Part shown: positions 45,348 to 53,771 of the stretch, piece by piece | Numbering within the stretch: the first letter of the stretch is position 1 | How the letters are laid out: every line of letters starts with the position of its first letter | NCBI GenBank assembly: GCA_021819245.1 | Contig: JAKARI010000004.1 | Span: forward strand, 1-64,000 | DNA from: Pseudomonadota bacterium | GTDB taxonomy: Bacteria; Pseudomonadota; Gammaproteobacteria; Acidiferrobacterales; Acidiferrobacteraceae | Length of the DNA: 64,000 nucleotides | Direction of reading: 5' to 3' | Translations under genes and position numbers: made by a program | Notes under the pieces: generated by a model | What the model was told of the DNA's origin: nothing | What the model saw: the letters and a program-made list of their open reading frames with translations, nothing else | Database searches by the model: none

Positions 45348-47095
45348 TGCTTGCGCTCCACGGAAAGGGTGTAAGCAACGGTATCGCCATAGGGCGCGCC
45401 TATGTCTTGAAGCACGAGCGCCTGAAGATCCCGGAATACGCCATTCCCGAGGCACTCGTAGAAGACGAGGTCCGGCGCTTCCTCAGGGCCGTCGAGACCA
45501 CCCGCCGGGAGCTGAGCGGCATTCGCGATCATATCCCGCCGGATGCGCCCGTCGAGGTGGCGAGTTTCATCGATACCCATCTGCTCATTTTAAACGACAC
45601 CATGGTCTCCGAGGCCCCCATAAAAGACATCCGGGAGCACCAATGGAACGCGGAGTTTGCTCTGAAAACTCAGAGTGACCGACTGGTTGCGGTATTCGAG
45701 GGCATGGAGGACCCGTACCTGCGTAACAAAAAGATCGACGTCGCGCAGGTGGTCGAGCGGGTGCTGCGCAACCTCCTGAACCCGGATACGCCCGAGACCG
45801 AACGGATACCCGGCGAACTGGCGGGGCGCGTGGTCGTCGCCAATGACCTCGCTCCGGCCGATGCCGTGGCCCTGAAAAACAAGGGCATCATGGCGTTTGT
45901 CACCAATCTTGGCGGGCCGATATCGCACACCGCCATTCTGTCGCGCAGCCTCGGGATACCGGCCATCGTCGCCGTCCACGGGGCGACCCGCTATATCGAC
46001 GATGGTGAAACGCTCATAGTCGACGGCAAGCGCGGGATCCTGTTCGTAGGGCCGGATGCGATCGTCATCGCCGAATATGAAAAACGCGCGCGCAAGATTG
46101 AGCGCGTGCAGCGCGAGCTCAAGGCGCTGCGCACGAGCGAGGCGATAAGCCGCGACGGGGTGAGCGTCCAGCTGCTCGCCAACATCGAGCTTCCCGAGGA
46201 CATGGCCGGCGTCCATCAGGCCCTGGCCAACGGCATCGGGCTCTACCGCACCGAGTTTCTGTTCATGAACCGCCCGTCGCCGCCCGACGAGGAGGAGCAG
46301 TTCGCGGCCTACGTCAAGGTCATACGCGAACTCCCGGGGCAGCCTGTCACCATTCGCACGCTCGACCTGGGGGCCGACAAGCGGGCCGATATCGACATGC
46401 CCAATACATCGGTCAACCCGGCGCTCGGGCTGCGCGCGGTGCGTCTATGCCTGCAGGATGTGGGGCTCTTCAAGACCCAGTTGCGCGCCATCCTGCGCGC
46501 GTCGGCCTTCGGCATGGTGCGCCTCATGATCCCCATGCTCTCCAACATAGACGAGATCGCACGGGTCGTGGAGATCGTGCGCGAGGTTCAAGAAGAACTG
46601 CTGCGCACCGGCATCGACTTCGACACCAACATCCCCATAGGGGGAATGATCGAGGTGCCGGCAGCGGCCGTGTCTGCGGACCTGTTCGCCGCCCATCTCG
46701 ACTTCCTATCGATCGGGACCAATGACCTCATTCAGTACACGCTTGCCATAGACCGCGTCGACGACACCGTAAACTACCTCTACGACCCGCTCCATCCATC
46801 GGTCCTGCGGCTTATCGCCATGACCATAGATGCGGCCGATAAGCAGGGTATCCCGGTCGCCATGTGCGGCGAGATGGCCGGCGACACGCGCTATACGCGC
46901 CTGCTTCTGGGTCTGGGCCTGCGCGAATTCAGCATGCATCCATCCGCGCTCCTCGAAATCAAGAAGATCGTGCGTGAGAGCTCGATTGCAGACCTCAAGC
47001 GCCAATCCGCGCAGGTCATGGCGGCGCGCGACCCCCGCACGCTCCAGCTTCAGGTCGAGCGCATGAATGGCGACGGGGAGGCGGCCGGGGAATAG
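45347..47095 (+). CDS. ptsI: Phosphoenolpyruvate-protein phosphotransferase (enzyme I)
   Basis: Autophosphorylates from PEP at His194 (NLGGPISHTAILSRS) and passes the phosphate to HPr. The C-terminal PEP-binding domain has GIGLYRTEFLFMNR, EVPAAAVSADLFAAHLDFLSIGTNDLIQYTLA and the catalytic Cys in VAMCGEMAGD. There is no N-terminal GAF domain, so this is EI and not the PtsP type. The start ATG 45347 gives 582 residues; the 13 preceding codons lie in ptsH. It is last in the unit. Confidence 0.96.
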   Translation: MLALHGKGVSNGIAIGRAYVLKHERLKIPEYAIPEALVEDEVRRFLRAVETTRRELSGIRDHIPPDAPVEVASFIDTHLLILNDTMVSEAPIKDIREHQWNAEFALKTQSDRLVAVFEGMEDPYLRNKKIDVAQVVERVLRNLLNPDTPETERIPGELAGRVVVANDLAPADAVALKNKGIMAFVTNLGGPISHTAILSRSLGIPAIVAVHGATRYIDDGETLIVDGKRGILFVGPDAIVIAEYEKRARKIERVQRELKALRTSEAISRDGVSVQLLANIELPEDMAGVHQALANGIGLYRTEFLFMNRPSPPDEEEQFAAYVKVIRELPGQPVTIRTLDLGADKRADIDMPNTSVNPALGLRAVRLCLQDVGLFKTQLRAILRASAFGMVRLMIPMLSNIDEIARVVEIVREVQEELLRTGIDFDTNIPIGGMIEVPAAAVSADLFAAHLDFLSIGTNDLIQYTLAIDRVDDTVNYLYDPLHPSVLRLIAMTIDAADKQGIPVAMCGEMAGDTRYTRLLLGLGLREFSMHPSALLEIKKIVRESSIADLKRQSAQVMAARDPRTLQLQVERMNGDGEAAGE

Positions 47096-47165
47096 CCGGA
47101 TGTCGCGCCTTGAGGCCTCGGGATACGCCGGCGCGGGGTCTGTATGCGGCAGGGCCCCGCCTAAG

Positions 47166-47188
47166 GTGTGGCGAGCGGCAGGCCACAC
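47166..47188 (+). terminator. Hairpin 3' of ptsI, possible terminator
   Basis: GTGTGGC and GCCACAC form a 7-bp stem around a 9-base loop, 70 bases after the ptsI stop. A second weaker pair (GCGGGG/CCCCGC) lies just upstream. There is no T-run, so termination would not be classically intrinsic. The position between a plus-strand operon and a convergent minus-strand gene suits a terminator. Confidence 0.35.
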
Positions 47189-47239
47189 TGATCATCGCGA
47201 GTCGGCGTCACCGATGCCCGCGCCCCTCACCATGAGGCG

Positions 47240-47644
47240 TCAGCGGCGCAAGGTCTTCGCGGGCAGGGACGGCCCCATCGGCGCCGACGATAAGACCGGT
47301 TGCACCGGCGGGCCCTCGCCGTCTGCCACGGCGCAGATCAGCCCCTTGCGGTAGCGCGACCGGGTGGGGCTATAGCCCTCCGAGCGCCGCGGGACAAACG
47401 TCTGCTTCAGCAAGACCGCCGCGCTTACCTTGCGCATGCGAAACGGGCGCCAGAACGGGAAGGCGCGACCGGACTCCGAGTAGCCGCTGACCTGATAGCA
47501 ATCGACGATGACCTCGCCGCTTGCGTCCTCATACACGGCGTGCGGCTCGACGACCCGGACCTGCACCTGGTCGCGATAGCGGATCGCGCAACAGCGCCGG
47601 GACCGCACCGCCTCCTTGAAAATACCCAATGTATCGTCCGCCAC
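47240..47644 (-). CDS. WYL-like domain protein without a DNA-binding domain
   Basis: 134 residues from a GTG at 47644 preceded by GGGAG. The core IFKEAVRSRRCCAIRYRDQVQVRVVEPHAVYEDASGEVIVDCYQVSGY and AFPFWRPFRMRKVSAAVLLKQTFVPR follows the WYL pattern (ligand-sensing SH3-like fold). The N-terminal HTH and C-terminal WCX regions of normal WYL regulators are absent. WYL domains bind nucleic acids or small ligands; the role here is unknown. An earlier ATG start (up to 47773) is possible. Confidence 0.65.
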   Translation of the reverse strand: MADDTLGIFKEAVRSRRCCAIRYRDQVQVRVVEPHAVYEDASGEVIVDCYQVSGYSESGRAFPFWRPFRMRKVSAAVLLKQTFVPRRSEGYSPTRSRYRKGLICAVADGEGPPVQPVLSSAPMGPSLPAKTLRR

Positions 47645-47784
47645 ACCAGCCTCCCACAGTCTCCCAGGGCCGCTCTTGCTATCGTCGGACCCCTTTGATA
47701 CCACTATGGTCCAAAACCGGGGAATGTGCAACGGCCTGAGATTGACGGCCATCGTCACGCGGCAGGGCCCCACGACCTACGGGT

Positions 47785-49194
47785 TTATGCCCCCCTTGGC
47801 CCGTCGCCGGCACCGCCAAAGACATACTGTCCGAGATTCCATTTGGCGGCCAGGGTCTCCACGGCATTCTGAAACTCCTCGCAGCGCGACGGGTGATTGA
47901 AGGCCGCGCCGGCGATGCGCCGCAGCGCGCCTACCGAGGGGCTTGCCGTGAGCATGTGAATCAATTCCCCGGCCTCGGCCCCCAGGACCTCACCCCCCAA
48001 GAGGGCGCCGCTCTCCTGATCGGCGATAAGCCGCACATAGCCTTCGGGCGCGTCCTGGCCAAGCGCCCGCGGCGAGCTTTCGAAGGCCGCGAACCCAACC
48101 CCCGGCTCGTGCCCCTGGTCCTCGGCCTGATCCTCGGTAAGCCCAACGCGCGCGAGCTCGATGGCGCTATAGAGGGCCTCGGGCACGCGCGCCAGATCCC
48201 GCTTATGGCTGCCCGGCGCCACGATATTGTCGACCGCCACCCCGGCCTCGTAGAGGGCGCGATTGGCGGTCATGGGGCCCGCCACACAATCGCCGATGGC
48301 ATAGACCCCTGCGGCCGCGCGCATCTCATCGTCGACTGCGATGTGGCCGCCGGCATCGAGGTTAAGCCCCGCGCGCGCAGGATCGAGCCCCGCAGTCACC
48401 GGCCGCCGGCCGGTGGCGAGCAACACCCAGTCCGCCACCATCACCTCGTTGCCGGTCGTGGTCACCGACACACCGGCCGCGGTCGCGGCCACCGCCCGCA
48501 CTCCCGCGCGCACGGGTACGAGCCCGGCATCGCTCATGGCCGATCGCAAAAGCTTCATGGCCGGCGCACTGAAGTCGGCGCGGGCAAAGGGGTCCTGGCG
48601 CGCAAGCCACACCACTTCACGGCCGAACGCCCGCAGGATATAGGCAAACTCGAGCGCCACCACGCCGCCGCCGACGATGACGACCCGCGCCCCTTCCGGG
48701 ACCGGTTCGTCGAACAGGAGGTCGCTATGCAGGATGCGCCCCGGGATCACCGCGCAGCCGTCCGGGACATGGGGCGTGGAGCCTGTGGCGATGATCACCG
48801 CGCGTGGCGAGATGCGCGTCCCGTCGGGCTCCACCACCACGGTGTGTGGGTCCTCGAACCGCGCCTGCCCGCTCAGGGCGGTCACGCCCAGGCGCTTTAG
48901 GTACGACTGATAGCTATCCCGGACTGCCGCGACCACCTGCCGCTGATGGCGCCACGCCTGCGCGAGGTCGCCGTGCAGGGCGCCTGCGATGCCGCGTTTC
49001 GAAAAACGGCGCGCCGCATTCAGAATGCGCGCGCTATGATACCAGTCCTTTTTGGGCACACACCCGCGGTTGAGGCAGCACCCGCCCCAGGTCGCCTTTT
49101 CCACGATGACCGCGCTCAGCCCGCGCAGGGCCGCCAACACCGCCGCCCGGTAACCCCCGGGCCCCGATCCTATCACCAGGAGATCACACTTCAT
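47785..49194 (-). CDS. Dihydrolipoamide dehydrogenase-like flavoprotein
   Basis: 469-residue pyridine nucleotide-disulfide oxidoreductase class I. FAD-binding GSGPGGYRAAV, the redox disulfide in GGCCLNRGCVPKK, NAD(P)-binding VIVGGGVVALEFA, second FAD motif GVYAIGDCVAG, and the C-terminal His-Glu pair FNHPSRCEE are all present, so it should be catalytic. An extra Cys replaces Thr before the first redox Cys, and PKK instead of PSK resembles glutathione reductase. There is no 2-oxoacid dehydrogenase gene nearby, so the substrate (lipoyl protein or other disulfide) is unsettled. Confidence 0.85.
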   Translation of the reverse strand: MKCDLLVIGSGPGGYRAAVLAALRGLSAVIVEKATWGGCCLNRGCVPKKDWYHSARILNAARRFSKRGIAGALHGDLAQAWRHQRQVVAAVRDSYQSYLKRLGVTALSGQARFEDPHTVVVEPDGTRISPRAVIIATGSTPHVPDGCAVIPGRILHSDLLFDEPVPEGARVVIVGGGVVALEFAYILRAFGREVVWLARQDPFARADFSAPAMKLLRSAMSDAGLVPVRAGVRAVAATAAGVSVTTTGNEVMVADWVLLATGRRPVTAGLDPARAGLNLDAGGHIAVDDEMRAAAGVYAIGDCVAGPMTANRALYEAGVAVDNIVAPGSHKRDLARVPEALYSAIELARVGLTEDQAEDQGHEPGVGFAAFESSPRALGQDAPEGYVRLIADQESGALLGGEVLGAEAGELIHMLTASPSVGALRRIAGAAFNHPSRCEEFQNAVETLAAKWNLGQYVFGGAGDGPRGA

Positions 49195-49249
49195 CAGCCC
49201 CTTCCTTTTCTTGGCTCTTTGGCAGAATCATCCGCGTCATGGCGCCCCT

Positions 49250-50161
49250 TCATCGCCGCCCCGATGCCGTCTTACGTGGCGCGCGGGGCCTGGCAGCCCC
49301 CTCCTTCGCGCCTTTCTTTACAGTGGATTTTCGTGCGGGTTTCGCCGCCCGATAGGGCCCGGTTCTTGCCGCCGGTTTGGCCACCCTTGTCTTGGGCGAG
49401 GATGGCCTGGCGGCGGTTTTCCGGTGCGCAGGCCTCTTCGTTGGCGCAGGCGCCGCAAGCTCGATGCCGAAGACATCCGCCAGCCTGTCGCCGGAAAGCC
49501 GCTTGCCGGCCTCGATGGTCGGCGCGGGGGCCTCCATCCCGGCCGCGGCCGCGTCGATCAGCTCGCTCGCATCGACGTCGCGCAGTATGAAGAGCATTTC
49601 CGGTTGCAGATCCAGCCGCGTACCCACACCGTAGAGCGTAGCGGCGACGTGCTTGCACATGCCGGCCCAGTCCGGGCAACTGCACGCCAATCGGATTTCA
49701 TGCGGCGACGGGAAGAGACCGTCGTTGGGCCGCGCGACACGCTCCATGACGGCCTTCGAGAGCTTGCCGCGCAGCAGGTCGACGAGCGAACCCAGGGAAC
49801 CCGCGCAATCGGCGAGGATCGTCTTCCATGTCGCCTGCGGCAAGGTTTTTATGGCGACCTCGACGCGATAAAGCCTGGAGCCCATCACCTGCGCCGTCAC
49901 GCGGCCGGGCATGATCCGCAGGTCGATGATCGAGCCATTGCGCACGTAGGTGCGCCCGCGCGGCAGGCGGTTGGCGTAATCGCTGTAACGCTCCAGATTC
50001 TCGCACCAGGCCTGACCCCAGAAGTTTTTTGCGAGGGCCCCCCGAAAGGGGGGGATCGGGGCGATGGCCTCGCCTGTCGTCATCGCCTTGGCGATTTTCT
50101 TTTTCGCCCGGTCGCGCCGCTTGGCCACAGGGACATAGGGTTTCCATTCGTGATAGCCCAC
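49250..50161 (-). CDS. SWIM zinc-finger protein with a basic tail
   Basis: 303 residues starting with GTG 50161, one base after the SNF2 stop and preceded by GAGGA. The SWIM motif CxCx(n)CxH reads CSCPDWAGMCKH near residue 160, preceded by AKNFWGQAWCENLERYSDYANRLPRGRTYVR, a conserved N-terminal region of these proteins. The last 60 residues are Lys/Ala/Pro/Arg-rich, like histone H1 tails, and probably bind nucleic acid. SWIM proteins beside SNF2 helicases are common in bacteria; a joint role in DNA or RNA remodelling is likely but undefined. Confidence 0.88.
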   Translation of the reverse strand: MGYHEWKPYVPVAKRRDRAKKKIAKAMTTGEAIAPIPPFRGALAKNFWGQAWCENLERYSDYANRLPRGRTYVRNGSIIDLRIMPGRVTAQVMGSRLYRVEVAIKTLPQATWKTILADCAGSLGSLVDLLRGKLSKAVMERVARPNDGLFPSPHEIRLACSCPDWAGMCKHVAATLYGVGTRLDLQPEMLFILRDVDASELIDAAAAGMEAPAPTIEAGKRLSGDRLADVFGIELAAPAPTKRPAHRKTAARPSSPKTRVAKPAARTGPYRAAKPARKSTVKKGAKEGAARPRAPRKTASGRR

Positions 50162-50162
50162 T

Positions 50163-52895
50163 TCAGTGTTCCTCGGCAGCATGAATGTCGAGCCGGACCA
50201 GATCGAGCAGCGCGGTATCATCAAGCTCTGTGAGATTGATTTCCTGTCCCGGCTCGAGCACCCCGCGCACCAGCTCCCGTTTGTCGCGGATCAGCGCGTC
50301 GATGCGCTCCTCGATGGTGCCACGACATAGGAACTTGTGCACCAGCACATTGTACTTCTGGCCGATACGAAAGGCGCGGTCCGTGGCCTGATCTTCCACC
50401 GCCGGATTCCACCAGCGATCGAAGTGGATCACATGACGGGCAGCGGTGAGGTTGAGTCCGGCGCCCCCGGCCTTCAGCGACAGGATAAAAAAGGGCGTCT
50501 GCTCGTCTTCCTGGAAACGCCTGACGAGCTCGCGGCGCTGCTTGACCGGCGTGCCGCCATGCAGCACCAGCCCCTGCCGGCCGAAGATGCCGCCGAGAAA
50601 GGCGCGGAGCGGCTCAGCGGTCTCGCGGAACTGGGTGAACAGGAGCATCTTCTCCTGCCGGATGGCGATCACCTCCGCGAGCTCCTTGAGCCGCGCGAAC
50701 TTGCCGCTGTCCGCAGGCCTCCAGAGCCCGTCACCGAGCCACTGCGAGGGGTGGTTGCAGATCTGTTTAAAACGCATCAAGAAGGCCAGCACCAGGCCGC
50801 GCCGATCGATGCCTTCCGCCCGTTCCAGACGTTGAGCGAGTTCCTTGACGGCGCGCTGGTACAGGACCGCCTGAACGGGCGTCAGCGCGCACCAAGCCGC
50901 CATTTCGGTCTTGTCCGGGAGGTCCGCGATCACCGCCTTGTCGGTCTTGAGCCGCCGCAGGATATAAGGCTGCACAAGCTTCTTAAGGGGTGCGAAATGA
51001 CCGCTTTCGCCAAGCCGCCTGCTCAAGGCGGCGAAGGCCTTTTCGCTGCCGAGAAGGCCCGGATGGGTAAAGTCGAAGATCGACCACAGGTCGGAAAGGC
51101 GGTTTTCCACAGGCGTCCCGGTGAGCGCGATGCGCGCCTGCGCCGTGAGGCCTTTTACCGCTCGAGTCTGCTTGGCGCCGGGGTTTTTGATCGCCTGGGC
51201 CTCATCTATCGCGAGGATACGCCAGTCCTGCCCGGCCAGAACCGGCTGCTTGAGCAGCATGCCGTAGGTCGTCACGACGAGGTCCGCGCCGGCGAGATCG
51301 CGCCCATCCACTGAACGCACCTCCTCTGGGGGCATGGCAGAAGGGTGGACGACCAACACGCGCAGCGTCGGTGCGAACCGCTCGGCTTGCGCCTGCCAGT
51401 TCGCAAGGAGCGAGGCCGGCGCTACGAGCAGGCTCGGATGACCGGGCGATTCGCGTTGCAGGATCAGCAGCAGGGCAAGCAGCTGAATGGTCTTGCCAAG
51501 CCCCATGTCGTCGGCCAGGCAGCCGCCCAGGCCGAGCCGGGTGAGCAGATACAGCCAGCGCACCCCGGCCTGCTGATAGGGGCGCAAGGTTGCGTGAAGC
51601 GCCGGGCCGGGATCAACCCGGGCGAGCCCCTCGGGCGAACGCAAATGGCGCAAGGTCTCCGCAAGCCACGGCCCGGCGGCCACGTCGGCCCAGTCGCGCT
51701 CCAGGATGCCCCCCTCGGCCCCCGCCTCCATGCCGGCCGTCAGCCGCATCGCCTCGGCAAAGCTCAAGCCACCGGCGCGGGCGCGCCGCTCGATCTCGGC
51801 GAAACGGTCGAGCATCTTGGTGAGCCGCTTGCGATCCACCTCCACCCAACGGCCACGCAATAGTTGCAGACCGTCGGTGCGCGACAGCAGTCTCTCGATC
51901 TCCTCGCGGTGTAGTTTTTCGCCATCGAGGGTGATCGCCGCCTCGAAATCGAGCAGCGCCTCGAGCCCAACGCGCGATGCCGGCTCGCAACCGACCGACG
52001 CGCTCACCTTCGGCCGCGCCGGGCGACCACCCGCCCAGGAAGGGGGCATGCGCACCACAATGCCGGCGGCCTCGAGCCGGGGCACATCCTGCAAGAAGCG
52101 CCAGGCATCCTGCGGCTGCCAGCGCAGCGGATGGTACATTTCCCCCGATTGCACCATCTCGTCTAGCCATGGGCAGCCCTCGGCGGCCCGCTGCACCGGC
52201 TCAAGCAGGGACAATAGCTGCGCGCGCCTCCTCACGCCGGCAAACTCAGCCAGCGCCTGCGAGAGCGGCAGATGCTGAGGCCTGCCGTAGGCGGAAAGCC
52301 CGGAGACATAGGTGGCGAGAAAGGCAAACGGCGCGGCCGGGTCCTTGCGGTTTTCAGCGAGGTTAAAATGGACGCGCCCCACCACATGCCAGGCGCTGTG
52401 GCGCGCGGCAAGAAAACCCGCCAGCGTCTCGCCCTTCGCCAGGGCGGCGCGCAAGGCGGCATGGATTTCGTTCCAGAGCGCCTCGAGCCGTTCAACTGAC
52501 AGATTCTCCGCGCCCGCAAAGGGCGGCGCATCGGTGATGCAAGCGGCGAGCTCAGGCGCGCCCGGTGCGGCAAGGGACGCCGGCAGCTCGTCCCCGGCCG
52601 TACACGCAGACGCGAGATAGCGGCCCGCGAAATCCCGCCACCACGCCCAGGTCGGCGGCAAGGCCTTGCCCATGAAACAGGCCGCCAGATGCAGGAGGCC
52701 CGCGCCGGACGAATCCGCTAACGCCTCGATGAGCGGTAATGCGACCTCGGCGGTCAGGGCGGGCGCCCCGTCGTGCGCCTCGATCACAAGGCGGCCGCGA
52801 GGCGTAAGGCGTGGCGCGAACGTTTCAATAAGGTTCCCCCCGGAAGGGGCCGTTGCCGCGCGCGAGGGCGATGGCGCGTCGTCTCTATGGATCAC
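50163..52895 (-). CDS. SNF2-family DEAD/DEAH-like helicase
   Basis: 910-residue SWI2/SNF2 ATPase. An N-terminal ~430-residue region specific to bacterial SNF2 proteins precedes the motor: motif I DDMGLGKTIQ, motif II DEAQ, motif III LTGTPVENRL, motif V SLKAGGAGLNLTAA and motif VI QATDRAFRIGQ, followed by the FLCRGTIEERID helix. It resembles HepA-like helicases rather than RapA. It is translated with the SWIM protein (one-base gap). The 414 bases upstream should hold the promoter. Confidence 0.93.
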   Translation of the reverse strand: MIHRDDAPSPSRAATAPSGGNLIETFAPRLTPRGRLVIEAHDGAPALTAEVALPLIEALADSSGAGLLHLAACFMGKALPPTWAWWRDFAGRYLASACTAGDELPASLAAPGAPELAACITDAPPFAGAENLSVERLEALWNEIHAALRAALAKGETLAGFLAARHSAWHVVGRVHFNLAENRKDPAAPFAFLATYVSGLSAYGRPQHLPLSQALAEFAGVRRRAQLLSLLEPVQRAAEGCPWLDEMVQSGEMYHPLRWQPQDAWRFLQDVPRLEAAGIVVRMPPSWAGGRPARPKVSASVGCEPASRVGLEALLDFEAAITLDGEKLHREEIERLLSRTDGLQLLRGRWVEVDRKRLTKMLDRFAEIERRARAGGLSFAEAMRLTAGMEAGAEGGILERDWADVAAGPWLAETLRHLRSPEGLARVDPGPALHATLRPYQQAGVRWLYLLTRLGLGGCLADDMGLGKTIQLLALLLILQRESPGHPSLLVAPASLLANWQAQAERFAPTLRVLVVHPSAMPPEEVRSVDGRDLAGADLVVTTYGMLLKQPVLAGQDWRILAIDEAQAIKNPGAKQTRAVKGLTAQARIALTGTPVENRLSDLWSIFDFTHPGLLGSEKAFAALSRRLGESGHFAPLKKLVQPYILRRLKTDKAVIADLPDKTEMAAWCALTPVQAVLYQRAVKELAQRLERAEGIDRRGLVLAFLMRFKQICNHPSQWLGDGLWRPADSGKFARLKELAEVIAIRQEKMLLFTQFRETAEPLRAFLGGIFGRQGLVLHGGTPVKQRRELVRRFQEDEQTPFFILSLKAGGAGLNLTAARHVIHFDRWWNPAVEDQATDRAFRIGQKYNVLVHKFLCRGTIEERIDALIRDKRELVRGVLEPGQEINLTELDDTALLDLVRLDIHAAEEH

Positions 52896-53309
52896 CGGCC
52901 TTAAAGCCCCCCTTGGCGTAACAAACCTCGGTCTGACGGCCGGTCGCCCCCGTTAAAGCGGGCGGACGTGCCCGCGGCAGGGCGCCGGGGCAGATTTCGG
53001 GCCGCGCGAACCGCGAGGACCGTGCGCCTCTCACCACAAGGAATATGCCCCCGAAAGACACGGGATCGCGGCCATCACGGCGGGCGCCCCGTGCGGATCG
53101 GTCCACATTGTAATGCCCGAAGCCTTACCCCACAAACGGCATTGGGGGGCCGAAATGGCAGGAAAGCGCCGAAGAAACCGGCCTCACACACAGCCGCCGG
53201 GACCCGATGTCCCTGCTGGGCATTCGCGCGGCAGGCGGGCGGCAGAGTCCGTCAACCCCCTTTCGTGTCCGCGCTTGTGCCCTCGCCGCGACCTTGGCAT
53301 GATGCCGCG
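52896..53309. other. Divergent intergenic region
   Basis: 414 bases between the SNF2 gene (-) and the small hypothetical gene (+). Short frames here lack coding character and start signals. No RNA gene, repeat or strong terminator is visible. Promoters for both flanking genes are expected, but I cannot pick out -35/-10 pairs. Confidence 0.45.
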
Positions 53310-53771
53310 ATGAAGGCCTTGATGCGGATGTACGCCCGCCGCCGTGATGGCCGCCTGCTCGACCGTTTCTTTACCCGCTATCAGGGTCGCACCCTGATCG
53401 TCCATCAGGGCCTGACCCTCGACTGGCTGGAGGAGCTCTTAAAACTCGGCGGGGGCGGCGGGCACTTTCGCATCGATGCGCGCCAGGGGCTTGATCGGCG
53501 CAGCCCCGTGTCGTGGATTGCGCACCGCTTCATCCTGCCGCTCCCTCTCCCCTTGCCCGTCCTGTGCGACGTCGGGCCGGCCATCATCACGATCCGCCAT
53601 CTGCAGTCGGCCGGCCGGCTGTGCCATCCCGCCGATATCGGGTGGATCCTGAACGATATGCGCACGCGCGACCGGGTCCACGCGACCTTGTCCCGCCGGT
53701 CGCATGAACTGTGCGCGCAGATGGGCCTGGCCCTCTCCGACAACGCCTACGACACGGACCTCGGCGGCTGA
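53310..53771 (+). CDS. Hypothetical protein
   Basis: 153 residues from ATG 53310; the ORF track starts 114 codons too early. Codon third positions are strongly GC-biased like the neighbouring genes, which supports real coding. The sequence (MYARRRDGRLLDRFFTRYQGRTLIVHQGLTLDWLEELL) is basic, has no signal peptide or clear membrane helix, and matches no family known to me. Its stop directly abuts the pmbA stop on the other strand (no gap). Confidence 0.55.
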   Translation: MKALMRMYARRRDGRLLDRFFTRYQGRTLIVHQGLTLDWLEELLKLGGGGGHFRIDARQGLDRRSPVSWIAHRFILPLPLPLPVLCDVGPAIITIRHLQSAGRLCHPADIGWILNDMRTRDRVHATLSRRSHELCAQMGLALSDNAYDTDLGG

